A stretch of 64,000 bases of DNA, from contig NZ_JABVED010000001.1 of the NCBI RefSeq assembly GCF_014323725.1, forward strand, positions 106,505 through 170,504. Direction: 5' to 3'. Each line of letters starts with the position of its first letter. Within the stretch, counting starts at the first letter, position 1. Below are positions 53,671 through 62,050 of this stretch, piece by piece. The DNA is from Actinokineospora xionganensis. GTDB lineage: Bacteria; Actinomycetota; Actinomycetes; Mycobacteriales; Pseudonocardiaceae. The translations under genes and the position numbers were made by a program. Below the pieces are notes generated by a model. That model worked only from the letters and a program-made list of their open reading frames with translations, did not search any database and had not been told where the DNA came from.

Positions 53671-53891
53671 CCGACATCGCCGCTCTCCTCGCCACGGAAC
53701 TGGCCCACCACGACCGCCACCGACTGCTGCGCGGACACGATGGCGCCGATCCGGGGCCCGCGCTGGCGACCGCTTCCCGTGAGCTGACCGAACTGCGCCA
53801 GGCGCTCGCCGCGGCCGAGCGGGCCGCCCGCGGGTACTACACCGCACTGAGCGGGCTCACCGTCGACGTGGACCTCTCGGTCACCGGGTGA
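53529..53891 (+). CDS. Small helical protein of unknown function
   Basis: A 120-residue Ala-rich, probably all-helical protein (ASAALAAAADGIAAAVRAHRA; ELRQALAAAERAARGYY). GGAGG at 53519-53523 precedes the ATG and codon use is strongly coding. It is four bases upstream of a J-domain gene. No family recognised. Confidence 0.72.
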   Translation: MVRTRQASAALAAAADGIAAAVRAHRAADHDELRESGWQLTRLTGGLTDIAALLATELAHHDRHRLLRGHDGADPGPALATASRELTELRQALAAAERAARGYYTALSGLTVDVDLSVTG

Positions 53892-53894
53892 GCC

Positions 53895-54191
53895 ATGGCC
53901 CGCCGCGACCACGACCCCTACGCCGTGCTCGGCGTCGACCGCGACACCGGGCACGCCGAGGTCGCCGCCGCCTACCGGGCGCTTGTGCGGGAACTGCACC
54001 CCGACAATCAGCACCCCAGCGACCCGGAGCGGCTTGAGGAAGTCGTCGCCGCCTACCGAACCCTGCGGGCCCGCGGACGAGCCGACGACACCCCGGGCAC
54101 CCGCGTGCGGGTCCACGTCCGCCGCGGGGCGCCGAGCCCGGAGCCCGCACTGCGGGCCGGGCCCGTGCGGCGCCACGGTCGACCGGGGTGA
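53895..54191 (+). CDS. Small J-domain protein
   Basis: A 98-residue protein whose first ~65 residues form a DnaJ J-domain: DPYAVLGVDR, the helix II/III loop LHPDNQHP (with the HPD motif) and AYRTLRARG. The rest is a short basic tail; there is no Gly/Phe or zinc region. It would stimulate an Hsp70 for a specialised client, possibly one of the two unknown proteins encoded just upstream in the same operon. Confidence 0.82.
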   Translation: MARRDHDPYAVLGVDRDTGHAEVAAAYRALVRELHPDNQHPSDPERLEEVVAAYRTLRARGRADDTPGTRVRVHVRRGAPSPEPALRAGPVRRHGRPG

Positions 54192-54195
54192 CGGG

Positions 54196-54420
54196 TCAGC
54201 GCAGGCCCTCAGCCTGATCGCCGTCGTCGAGCGGGACGACGCGGTGCTGGTCGGCGACGTCGGCCGGGTCCGCCTCCTGCCAGATCTCGCCTACCGGCTC
54301 GAGGTCGTTCTCCTCGTCCGGGTCGACCGGTGTCTTCTGGGCGACCACGTCGCCCTCCGGCACCTCCGTCGTCCCGCGCGGGGCCGGTCGAGGGTCGTTC
54401 TCCTCCGACGGCAGCCTCAT
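54196..54420 (-). CDS. Small acidic conserved protein
   Basis: A 74-residue, highly acidic, probably disordered protein ending in DPADVADQHRVVPLDDGD, a pattern shared by short uncharacterised actinobacterial proteins. GGAGGGAG precedes ATG 54420 on the minus strand. It is convergent with the J-domain gene, four bases apart. Function unknown. Confidence 0.7.
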   Translation of the reverse strand: MRLPSEENDPRPAPRGTTEVPEGDVVAQKTPVDPDEENDLEPVGEIWQEADPADVADQHRVVPLDDGDQAEGLR

Positions 54421-54644
54421 GGGTGGACACTCCCTCCATCTCGGGGTCGTCGGGCCCCAGTCTTCCCCGGCATCGGCGGGTCGGCACGACCGGCGAGTCG
54501 GTTGCCCGGCCGCGGCACCGTCGAATAGCCTGGCGGCACGGTTGAACCCAAGCCGCCCAGAATCATCACGCCCTCGTTCGCCCCGGTGGGACGAGCAGGC
54601 CCGGTGGCTGTGTGTGGTTCCCGTCGGGCCGGTCTGGAGACTCC

Positions 54645-55091
54645 ATGGTTGACATCGTCGACCCTCGCGGTGCCGCGCGCCCGAACACCGAGGGAACAAG
54701 ACCGCTGACCGTCTCGGTCACGCTGCGCCGCGGCGACCTGGTCGTGCTGACCGCTCGCGGCGAGATCGATCTCTACACCGCGCCGATCCTGCGCCAGGCG
54801 ATGGCGCAGGCGGAGGAGGCCCGGATGGTGCTGGACCTGGCCGCGATCGAGTTCTGCGGGGTGGCGGGCGCCCGCGTGCTGCAAGAGGGCGCGGACCGGG
54901 CGCGGGCCCAGGGCGGGCGGCTGAGCCTGGTCGCGGCAGGCGTCGCGGTGCGCAGGCTGCTCCGGCTCACAGGGCTTGACCGGCGCATCCCCACATATCC
55001 GGACCTGACGACGGCGCTGTTCGTCGAACGTCCGGGACTGGCACCGACCGGCCCCGAAGAGGATGCTGGAGAGTCCCGAGTCCCGTCCTGA
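54645..55091 (+). CDS. STAS-domain protein lacking the phospho-acceptor Ser
   Basis: A 148-residue anti-sigma-factor-antagonist-type protein with a STAS core (about 20-120: LTARGEIDLYTAP, MVLDLAAIEFCGVAGARVL). In classical antagonists the loop reads DSSG with a phosphorylated Ser; here it is FCGVAG with no Ser or Thr, so partner switching by phosphorylation at that site is not possible. It lies just upstream of a GAF-ANTAR gene. Confidence 0.82.
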   Translation: MVDIVDPRGAARPNTEGTRPLTVSVTLRRGDLVVLTARGEIDLYTAPILRQAMAQAEEARMVLDLAAIEFCGVAGARVLQEGADRARAQGGRLSLVAAGVAVRRLLRLTGLDRRIPTYPDLTTALFVERPGLAPTGPEEDAGESRVPS

Positions 55092-55170
55092 CCCTGCGCG
55101 CTCCGTACCCGATCCGGCACCAATCCATGCTCTGAATCCGGCGCTGGAGTGGCGAAACCCAAGGTGACAA

Positions 55171-56025
55171 GTGACCATCCAGCAGCCCTACGAGCTCGAC
55201 GACGACAGCGACCCCTCGGACGAGGGGATCTGGGCCGAGGACAAGGCGCAGTTCGTCTCGTTGGCGGACAAGCCCGCCGACGCCGTCCTCGACGCGGAAC
55301 TGGGCCCGCTCTCGCGGGAGTTCGCCCGCCTGGCGAATACGCTGCTCTCCGCGCCCACCGTCGCCGAGGTGCTCGAACAGGTGGTGTGGGCGGCGCGGCG
55401 GGTGATTCCCGGCGCCGACCTCGTGTCGGTCACGCTGCGGGGGCCCGACGGGTCGTTCCACACCCCGGTCGAGACGGACCCGGTCGCGGCCAAGCTCGAC
55501 CAGCTGCAGTACGACACCGGTGAGGGGCCATGTGTGACGGCCGCGAGCGCGTCGGCCCCCGGCTACGTGCGCAGCGACGACCTCGCGCGCGAGCCGCAGT
55601 GGCCGACGTTCGGCCCGGCCGCCGCCGCGTGCGGGTACAGCGCCATGCTCGCCGGCGCCCTGGTGCCCGATTGCCTGCCGCCGCGGCTTTCCGGCGCTCT
55701 CAACATCTACGCCCGCGAACCGGGCACGCTCGACGCCCAGGCGCAAGAGACCGCGCTCCTGCTGGCCATCCACGCGTCCCTGGCGCTCGCGACCACGAAG
55801 GCCGTCACCCAGGCGGAGCTGCGTGAGGCGCACCTGCGGCGGGCGATCGAGAGCCGCGACGTGATCGGACAGGCGAAGGGCATCCTCATGCACCGCAGGG
55901 GAATCCGCGCCGACGAGGCCTTCGACCTGCTGCGCCGCACGTCCCAGGAGCTCAACATCAAACTCGCCGACCTCGCCAGGACACTGGCGGACAGGCACGG
56001 GGAACTGGACGAGTCCGCGGGCTGA
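55171..56025 (+). CDS. GAF and ANTAR domain protein
   Basis: A 284-residue regulator with a GAF domain (about 55-195) and a C-terminal ANTAR domain (about 225-280: RDVIGQAKGILMHRRGIRADEAFDLLR). ANTAR domains bind paired hexanucleotide loops in nascent RNA to prevent termination. No paired-loop leader is evident right beside it. GTG 55171 follows AAGG. The signal sensed is unknown. Confidence 0.87.
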   Translation: MTIQQPYELDDDSDPSDEGIWAEDKAQFVSLADKPADAVLDAELGPLSREFARLANTLLSAPTVAEVLEQVVWAARRVIPGADLVSVTLRGPDGSFHTPVETDPVAAKLDQLQYDTGEGPCVTAASASAPGYVRSDDLAREPQWPTFGPAAAACGYSAMLAGALVPDCLPPRLSGALNIYAREPGTLDAQAQETALLLAIHASLALATTKAVTQAELREAHLRRAIESRDVIGQAKGILMHRRGIRADEAFDLLRRTSQELNIKLADLARTLADRHGELDESAG

Positions 56026-56031
56026 CAGAGC

Positions 56032-56523
56032 TCAGGTCACCTCGATGAGGCGGGCCTCGACCAGCGTCCCGTCCTCGATGAGCAGCGTTCCCATCGTCGC
56101 GTGCGGCTGCCGCCTGCGGTCGGTCGGCGAACCCGGGTTGAAGATCCGCAGGCCCGCGCCCACCACGTCCATCGGGATGTGCGAATGGCCGAAGACGACC
56201 AGGTCGGCGTCCGGGAAGCGGCGGCGCAGCCGGGCGGGGCGGCCGTCGGCCTTGCCGCTGTCGTGGATCATCGCCACCCGCAGGCCGGCCAGGTCGAGCT
56301 CGACGGTCTCCGGGGCGCCCCACGCGGCGACGTCGGGGCCGTCGTTGTTGCCCAGCACGACGTGGACCGGGGCGAACGCGGAAAGCTCATCGAGCACCGC
56401 CGCGGTGCACACGTCGCCCGCGTGCAGGATCAGGTCGGCGCCACGCAGGTGCTTGGCGACCTCGGCGGGGCACCCTTTCCAGTGACGGGGTGCGTGGGTG
56501 TCGGACAGAACGGCGACGAGCAC
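56032..56523 (-). CDS. YfcE-type metallophosphoesterase
   Basis: A 163-residue calcineurin-like phosphoesterase: SDTHAPRHW, HAGDV, LGNNDG, MIHDSG and FGHSHIP supply the two-metal site in order. Small members of this class hydrolyse phosphodiesters; physiological substrates are mostly unknown. It ends six bases after the convergent ANTAR gene and is followed upstream by a DUF6292-like gene on the same strand. Confidence 0.85.
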   Translation of the reverse strand: MLVAVLSDTHAPRHWKGCPAEVAKHLRGADLILHAGDVCTAAVLDELSAFAPVHVVLGNNDGPDVAAWGAPETVELDLAGLRVAMIHDSGKADGRPARLRRRFPDADLVVFGHSHIPMDVVGAGLRIFNPGSPTDRRRQPHATMGTLLIEDGTLVEARLIEVT

Positions 56524-56548
56524 GCTCTCATCCTGCCCAGGTGGCGGG

Positions 56549-56986
56549 TCAGGCGCTGCGCGTGGTCGACGTGAGGCCTGTTCGGCCGAACGCGATCAGC
56601 TGTCCCGCCAAGTCGTCGTCGGCGTCGGCACTGCGCAGCCGGACCGGGCGGATCGAGCCCACGGAGATCCCCTGGAACAGGCGGGCCACCCAGCCGGCCA
56701 CGAGGGCGGGCGGCGGCAGCACGTGGTGCCCCAGATAGGCGACCACGATCAGGTCTGCCCCACTGTGCGTCTCCACGGCCGCCGCCCAGCCGCGCTCCTC
56801 GTCCCACAGCAACGCCACGTCACGGTCCGGAAACCGGGTCAGTCGGCCGTCGAGGGCCAGATACAGGCTCGCGGGGTGCTCCGACTGCAGGTAGGAGGAG
56901 TTGCCGCTGAGCCCCAGTGCTTCGGTCACCCGTCGCGCGTACTCGCGCAAACCACGTGCCAACGCATCATCGAGGTCCGCTTCCAT
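56549..56986 (-). CDS. DUF6292-like protein
   Basis: A 145-residue protein of an actinobacterial family without known role, recognisable by DDALARGLREYARRVTEALG at the start and DVALLWDEERGWAAAVETHSG in the middle. No signal peptide or membrane helix. ATG 56986 is chosen; an ATG three codons earlier is equally possible. It lies 25 bases upstream of the phosphoesterase gene on the same strand. Confidence 0.68.
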   Translation of the reverse strand: MEADLDDALARGLREYARRVTEALGLSGNSSYLQSEHPASLYLALDGRLTRFPDRDVALLWDEERGWAAAVETHSGADLIVVAYLGHHVLPPPALVAGWVARLFQGISVGSIRPVRLRSADADDDLAGQLIAFGRTGLTSTTRSA

Positions 56987-57212
56987 CGTCACCATCCGCG
57001 TCCGTCGGGTCTGTCGCCGCCGGCTGTTCGACGTACCCGGGGAATACCCCGGACGGGTGCCCGCAAACCATTCGGGTGGTGTGGCGGTCACCGCGAGGTG
57101 TCGCTCACCGACATCCAGCCGACAGGGAAAGTGGTGTGCCGGACCAGAGCCGGCTGGGTGGCCGCGTTCCTAGCATCGAGGCAAAGATCGCCCTCAGCGT
57201 GGAGGTCGCCCC

Positions 57213-58409
57213 ATGACCACAAGCCGATCCGTCTGCCCGCCCGCCGCGATGCTCGCCGCGGCGTTGGCCGTCCTGATCGTCGCCGCCCTGTCCCTGGTGG
57301 CCCGCCCGAAACCAGCCGAGGCCGCGACCCTGCAGGAAGTGACCGGCTTCGGCACCAACCCGGGCAACCTGCGGATGTTCCGCCACGTGCCCACGGACCT
57401 ACCCGCCGGGCGTCCACTCGTCGTCGCCCTCCACGGCTGCACCCAGAACGCGGCGGGCTACGGCCCTGGTTCGGGCTGGATCCAGCTCGCCGACCAGTGG
57501 AAGTTCTCCGTGCTGATCCCCGAGCAGAAGCAGGCGAACAACGCCAACTCGTGCTTCAACTGGTTCGAACCCGGCGACACCCGTCGAGACTCCGGCGAAG
57601 CGCTCTCCCTCAAACAGATGGTCGACCGGATGCGGCAGGACCTCGGTTCGACGTCGGCGCACGTGAGCGGGCTGTCCGCGGGCGGGGCGATGGCGGCCGT
57701 CATGCTCGCGACCTACCCGGAGGTGTTCGCCGGTGGGGGAGTGGTCGCGGGGCTGCCCTTCGGTTGCGCCACAACGGTCGCGTCGGCCTACAACTGCATG
57801 AATCCGGGGGTGAATCTCACTCCCGCGCAGTGGGGTGACAAGGTTCGGGCCGCGACGGCCTATTCGAGTGAGCGAGCGAAAGTGTCCATCTGGCACGGTA
57901 GTGCGGATGGGACGGTGCGGCCGATGAACGGGGTGGAGCTGGTTGAGCAGTGGACGAATGTTGTTGGCACTGACCAGGTTCCTGAGGTTCGCGACATGGT
58001 TGCGGGGTATCCGCATCGGGTCTATGGCGGGATGGTGGAGATTTACGACGTGACGGGGATGGGCCACGGTCACCCCGTGGACCCCGGGTCCGGCGACACG
58101 CACTGCGGAACCGCTGGGTCCTACATGCTTGACGTGAACATCTGCGCGTCCTACCACATGGCGCGCTTCTGGGGTCTGGTATCGAATTCTCCGACTCCGA
58201 CATCCACTCCGACTCCTGCTCCGACTTCGACATCCACTCCTCCCTACGCTGAGGTGGTCAATGGCACGGCCACTGACCACTATGTCGCGGGGCGGGTGAA
58301 TGTCAGCGAGTACAACGTGCTTGGTGCTCGGTATGGGTACAACACGGTGTTCGCGCTTTATCGGTGTGGGTCGGGGTGGACTGACAAGTCGGACTGTTCG
58401 CCGATCTGA
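57213..58409 (+). CDS. Secreted PHB-esterase-family hydrolase with C-terminal binding domain
   Basis: A 398-residue exported esterase. The signal peptide ends near residue 39 (PKPAEAATLQ); the catalytic domain (about 45-325) has the oxyanion motif LHGCTQN, nucleophile GLSAGG and His in GMGHGHPVDPG, typical of PHB depolymerases and feruloyl/acetylxylan esterases. A linker PTPTSTPTPAPTSTSTPP leads to a ~55-residue C-terminal domain with ATDHYVAGRVN, like the polyester-binding domain of extracellular depolymerases. The 3' third uses unusually many G/T-ending codons. Substrate could be polyester or plant cell-wall ester. Confidence 0.86.
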   Translation: MTTSRSVCPPAAMLAAALAVLIVAALSLVARPKPAEAATLQEVTGFGTNPGNLRMFRHVPTDLPAGRPLVVALHGCTQNAAGYGPGSGWIQLADQWKFSVLIPEQKQANNANSCFNWFEPGDTRRDSGEALSLKQMVDRMRQDLGSTSAHVSGLSAGGAMAAVMLATYPEVFAGGGVVAGLPFGCATTVASAYNCMNPGVNLTPAQWGDKVRAATAYSSERAKVSIWHGSADGTVRPMNGVELVEQWTNVVGTDQVPEVRDMVAGYPHRVYGGMVEIYDVTGMGHGHPVDPGSGDTHCGTAGSYMLDVNICASYHMARFWGLVSNSPTPTSTPTPAPTSTSTPPYAEVVNGTATDHYVAGRVNVSEYNVLGARYGYNTVFALYRCGSGWTDKSDCSPI

Positions 58410-58533
58410 GCCGGCTGCTTGGCCACCTCGGGCCGTGGGCGTCTGTTTGGGTGATTCGCCTTGCGTACGGCGCTCATCCGGTCTCTTGGTCGCCCGTCGC
58501 CCGCCTTGCGGTCTTAAGTGGATGGTTGGCGGG

Positions 58534-59565
58534 TCAGGAGATGCGTTCGGTCAGCCAGGCCAGGGCCAGGGGGTAGCGGTATTCGATCGCGCCGTGTTTG
58601 CCTGGGAACAGTTCCAGCCGCACCACGTCGTCGGCGACGCCTGCTGCCGCAAGGGCCCGGCGGAAGGCCACCGCGCCGAAGTCCAGGTAGTACTCGTCCT
58701 GCTCGCCCGCGTCGATCCAGATCGCTTTGAGCGAGCGCAGTGCGTCGGCGAACTCCGGACGGGCGGCCATGCGGACCGGGTCCCGGCGCAGCCAGCGTTC
58801 CCACACCTCGGGGACGGTCACACCGAGGTCGTCGAACGGGAGTCGCACGGTTCCGTCCTCGTCGGCGGAGTAGCAGGCGGCGTAGCCGTACACCTCGATG
58901 AGCCCGAAGTCGGTGTCCTTCGTGCCCACGACCCGCCCGCTGCGGAAGTCGGCCAGGAAGTTGTCGTAGGAGCCGTCGTAGTTGTCGCGGAGCAGGCGGG
59001 CGACCTTCGGGAAATCGGTTTGGTAGGCGGCTTCGAACAGCGCGTCGCCCGCGTGGGTGGCGAGTGCGCCGAAGACGTCGGGGCGGAGCATCGGGGTGAT
59101 CATGGCGCCGTAGCCGCCGCTGGACTTGCCGGTGATCGCCCGGTGGGCCGCGCCCGGCATGGTCCGGTAGTGCTCGTCGACCCACGGCACGACCTCGTCG
59201 CACAGGTACGAGTGGTATTTGCCGGTGCCGGGGGAGTCGAGGAACTGGCTGCCGCCGACCGACGTCCACGCGTCGACGTAGACCACGATCGCAGGCGGCG
59301 CCTCACCCCGGGCGAAGACGCCGTCGGCCAACTCGACGAACGGCTGGCGCCAAGGGGTGCGGTTGCGCCACATCGCGAGGTGTCCGGTGAATCCCTGGAT
59401 CACGTAGACCGTGGGGTAGCGCCGCTGATCGTCGTCGTAGCCGGGTGGCACGTACACCCATAGCGGCCGCTCGTGCGGGTCGCCGAGCGGGTTGCCGCGC
59501 AGCAGGTCGCTGGCGAACACGTGCTCGTCGATCCGTCCGGCGAACTCGGCCGTCCACGGCAGCAT
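58534..59565 (-). CDS. Esterase-D-like alpha/beta hydrolase
   Basis: A 343-residue hydrolase of the putative-esterase family. WVYVPPGYDD, the nucleophile in GKSSGGYGAM, and the late FPGKHGAIEYRYP (catalytic His) define the fold. No signal peptide, so the enzyme is probably intracellular. ATG 59565 follows AAAGGAGAT. The function cannot be narrowed; enterochelin-esterase-like enzymes share the fold. Confidence 0.82.
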   Translation of the reverse strand: MLPWTAEFAGRIDEHVFASDLLRGNPLGDPHERPLWVYVPPGYDDDQRRYPTVYVIQGFTGHLAMWRNRTPWRQPFVELADGVFARGEAPPAIVVYVDAWTSVGGSQFLDSPGTGKYHSYLCDEVVPWVDEHYRTMPGAAHRAITGKSSGGYGAMITPMLRPDVFGALATHAGDALFEAAYQTDFPKVARLLRDNYDGSYDNFLADFRSGRVVGTKDTDFGLIEVYGYAACYSADEDGTVRLPFDDLGVTVPEVWERWLRRDPVRMAARPEFADALRSLKAIWIDAGEQDEYYLDFGAVAFRRALAAAGVADDVVRLELFPGKHGAIEYRYPLALAWLTERIS

Positions 59566-59631
59566 GCGGGATCTCCTTTGATCAGGGTGTTCCATCGAAT
59601 TCTTCCTTGCGGCGCAAGCGGATTGCCCGGG

Positions 59632-60312
59632 TCACCGCGGAGAGGGCTCACCCGGCACGACCACACCCCGGTCGAAGGCGTAGACGATCGCGGCGGCCCG
59701 GTCGCGCAGGCCGAGCTTGCCGAAGATGTGCCCGATGTGGCTCTTCACCGTGACCTCGGAGATGCCGAGCCGCTGCGCGATCTCCGTGTTCGACCAGCCC
59801 CGGCCCAGTTGGCTCAGGACGTCGAACTCGCGCGCCGTCAGCCGATCGCGGACGGCCGAGCCGTCGGCCGGGCCGGGCGGGACGCCACGGTACGCGGTCA
59901 GGACACGGCCGGTCACCGCCGGGTCGAGGCACGCCCCGCCCGCGGCGACCGCCCGCACGGCGTTGATCAGTTCCTCGGCGGGGGAGTCCTTCAAGATGAA
60001 CCCCGCCGCACCCGCCCGCAGCGCGCCGGAGAGCAGTTCGTCGTCGTCGAAGGTGGTCAGCACCAGCACCGGTGGGGCCTGCTCGCGCTGACGCAACCGC
60101 CGCGTTGCCTCGATGCCGTCCACGCGCTTCATCCGCAGGTCCATGACCACGACATCAGGGGTGGTCGCGGCCAGCGCGGCGGGCACCTGGTCCCCGTCGG
60201 AGCACTCGCCCGCGATCACGAAGCCGTCCTTGCGCCGCAGGATCCGGCGCAGACCGGAGCGCACCAGTTCCTGGTCGTCGACCAGCAGCACGCGGACCTC
60301 GTCGACGGTCAC
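59632..60312 (-). CDS. NarL/LuxR-type response regulator
   Basis: A 226-residue response regulator: receiver domain with VDDQELV, phospho-acceptor Asp in VVMDLRM, Thr in VLTTFD and Lys in ILKDSP; LuxR domain (about 160-215) LTAREFDVLSQLGRGWSNTEIA. GTG 60312 follows AGGAGG. It overlaps the histidine kinase stop by four bases, forming a two-component pair. Confidence 0.88.
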   Translation of the reverse strand: MTVDEVRVLLVDDQELVRSGLRRILRRKDGFVIAGECSDGDQVPAALAATTPDVVVMDLRMKRVDGIEATRRLRQREQAPPVLVLTTFDDDELLSGALRAGAAGFILKDSPAEELINAVRAVAAGGACLDPAVTGRVLTAYRGVPPGPADGSAVRDRLTAREFDVLSQLGRGWSNTEIAQRLGISEVTVKSHIGHIFGKLGLRDRAAAIVYAFDRGVVVPGEPSPR

Positions 60313-61505
60313 GGCGCCTCCTGGATGCGGCGGCGCAGCCCGCACGACCATCCCGGACTTTCGGTGTCCAGCGGGACCTCCGCGTGGACCAGCCATCCCC
60401 GCGGCCCCGGACCCGCGCGCAGGCTCCCGCCGAGCAGGTCGGCCCGCCTGCGCATGCCCTCCACCCCCGAACCCGGCTCGGTCGAGGCCGGAGGCCCGAC
60501 GGGCGTGTCGTTGAGCACCGACAGCGTGACCCGGTCCGCGCCGATGTCGAGATCGACCTCGGCGGTCGCGTCCGGAGTGTGCTTGGCGACGTTGGCCAGG
60601 GACTCCTGGGTGATCCGGTACAGGCCGAGTCCCACCGACGGCGGCACATCCGCCCCCTGCCCGCGCACCCGGTAGTCGACCAGCAGTCCCGCGCGCCGGA
60701 AGTCGTCGACGAGGTCGCCGAGATCGTCGACGCCCGGTTCGGGCCGGGTGCCCGCAGGCCCAGCCGCGAGCAGGCCGACGGTGCGCCGGATGTCAGCCAT
60801 GGCCTGGCGGCCCTGGCGTTCGGCGTCGGTCAGCGCGGCCACCGCCTCGTCGAGGTCCTCGTCCTGCTGCAGCGCGCGCCGCGCGGCGGTCAGGTGCAGC
60901 AGAGTCACGCTCAACGAGTGCGCGATGACGTCGTGGACCTCCCGGGCGATCCGCTGCCGCTCACCGGTCGCGGCCTGCTCGGCCCGGGTCGCCTGGGCGG
61001 CGCGCTCCTGTTGCAGCAGCCGCAACTGGGTGAGGACCACGAACCCGACCGTCCAGCCGATCACGATGGCGGTGGCGTACAGCGGCGCACCCACCAATCG
61101 CCCGGCGGCCGCGGGCACGACGAGCGCGCCCAGCATGCACACCGCGGCGGCCAGGCTGACCGGCAGCGTCGCGGTCGCCGCGACCTCCGCGGCCAGGATG
61201 ACCAGGATGAACGGCGCGAAGTCCGACTCGACCGGCTCGACGAGCAGCAGCGACGCGCCCGCGATGGCGAGCAGCGCCATCAGCGGCCGCGGCATCTTGC
61301 CGCCGGTCACCAGGTCGAAGAGCACCGGGGAGACCGCGATCAGCGCCCACACCAGCGCCCACCGCGGCGGGACGACGGCGTCGCGCTGCACGACCGCCGC
61401 GGCGGCGGCGGCCAGCGCGCCCACGGACACGGTCAGCGCCATCCAGAGCGGGTAGCCGAACCCGCTCCTGGCCACCCGTGCCCGCATCCGGTCGACAAGC
61501 GTCAC
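60309..61505 (-). CDS. Sensor histidine kinase (HisKA_3 type)
   Basis: A 398-residue kinase with several N-terminal membrane helices (about 20-165), a dimerisation/phospho-acceptor helix with RQRIAREVHDVIAHSLSV (His near 196) and a C-terminal ATPase domain. The N box ESLANVAKH is clear; the glycine-rich G box is reduced to GSGVEGMRRRA. It should phosphorylate the response regulator encoded next. Related systems sense envelope stress, but no target transporter is adjacent here. Confidence 0.87.
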   Translation of the reverse strand: MTLVDRMRARVARSGFGYPLWMALTVSVGALAAAAAAVVQRDAVVPPRWALVWALIAVSPVLFDLVTGGKMPRPLMALLAIAGASLLLVEPVESDFAPFILVILAAEVAATATLPVSLAAAVCMLGALVVPAAAGRLVGAPLYATAIVIGWTVGFVVLTQLRLLQQERAAQATRAEQAATGERQRIAREVHDVIAHSLSVTLLHLTAARRALQQDEDLDEAVAALTDAERQGRQAMADIRRTVGLLAAGPAGTRPEPGVDDLGDLVDDFRRAGLLVDYRVRGQGADVPPSVGLGLYRITQESLANVAKHTPDATAEVDLDIGADRVTLSVLNDTPVGPPASTEPGSGVEGMRRRADLLGGSLRAGPGPRGWLVHAEVPLDTESPGWSCGLRRRIQEAP

Positions 61506-61663
61506 GGCCCCAGATTACGGCGGAGACCGGCCCGCCACATCGTTCCCGGGACGGGGACGATCTCCGCCCACGGGTGGAGACGAAGTCCCGTCCCCGGCAT
61601 GGCGACGGCGGGCTGTTCCGGCTCCTAGTGTCGAGCTGTCAGCCGGATCCCTGGAGGTGGACG

Positions 61664-62047
61664 ATGTCGTGGGCGGAGACGCACGCACGCAAGGCCGTTC
61701 TCGACGCCGTGCTCCGGCGGGCCCGGCGCGATCCGACCGCTCCGCTGGTGTTCGACGACATCCCCGACGCCCGGCGGCTCTTCGGCACCGCCGACGGGGT
61801 CCTGCTGGCTTTGCAGCAACGCTGGACCACCACGCTGGCGGCCAGGCTCGACCAGGCGATCGAGACCGACAGCGACCCACACGAGGCCCGAGCCCGGCTC
61901 GCCGCCGAACAGCCCACGCTGAGAGCAGTCCTCGACGCGGGCGCGACACGATCGTCGGCGCTGCGCGACACCCAGCGCGGGGAACGGCGAATGGTCGTCT
62001 CCAGCACGAACTCCGCGGCGAACCGGCCGACCGCGGGTCGTTGCTGA
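61664..62047 (+). CDS. Hypothetical protein
   Basis: A 127-residue soluble, Ala/Arg-rich protein with helical start ETHARKAVLDAVLRRA and central LVFDDIPDARRLFG. GGAGG lies six bases before ATG 61664 and codon bias is convincing. It resembles small actinobacterial proteins of unknown role. The C-terminal ~25 residues are low-complexity. Confidence 0.65.
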   Translation: MSWAETHARKAVLDAVLRRARRDPTAPLVFDDIPDARRLFGTADGVLLALQQRWTTTLAARLDQAIETDSDPHEARARLAAEQPTLRAVLDAGATRSSALRDTQRGERRMVVSSTNSAANRPTAGRC

Positions 62048-62050
62048 CCG

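Noticed and set aside
57036-57052. CCGGGG/CCCCGG hairpin before the PHB esterase
   Set aside because: Short GC-only dyad, expected often by chance at this base composition; no associated promoter or T tract.
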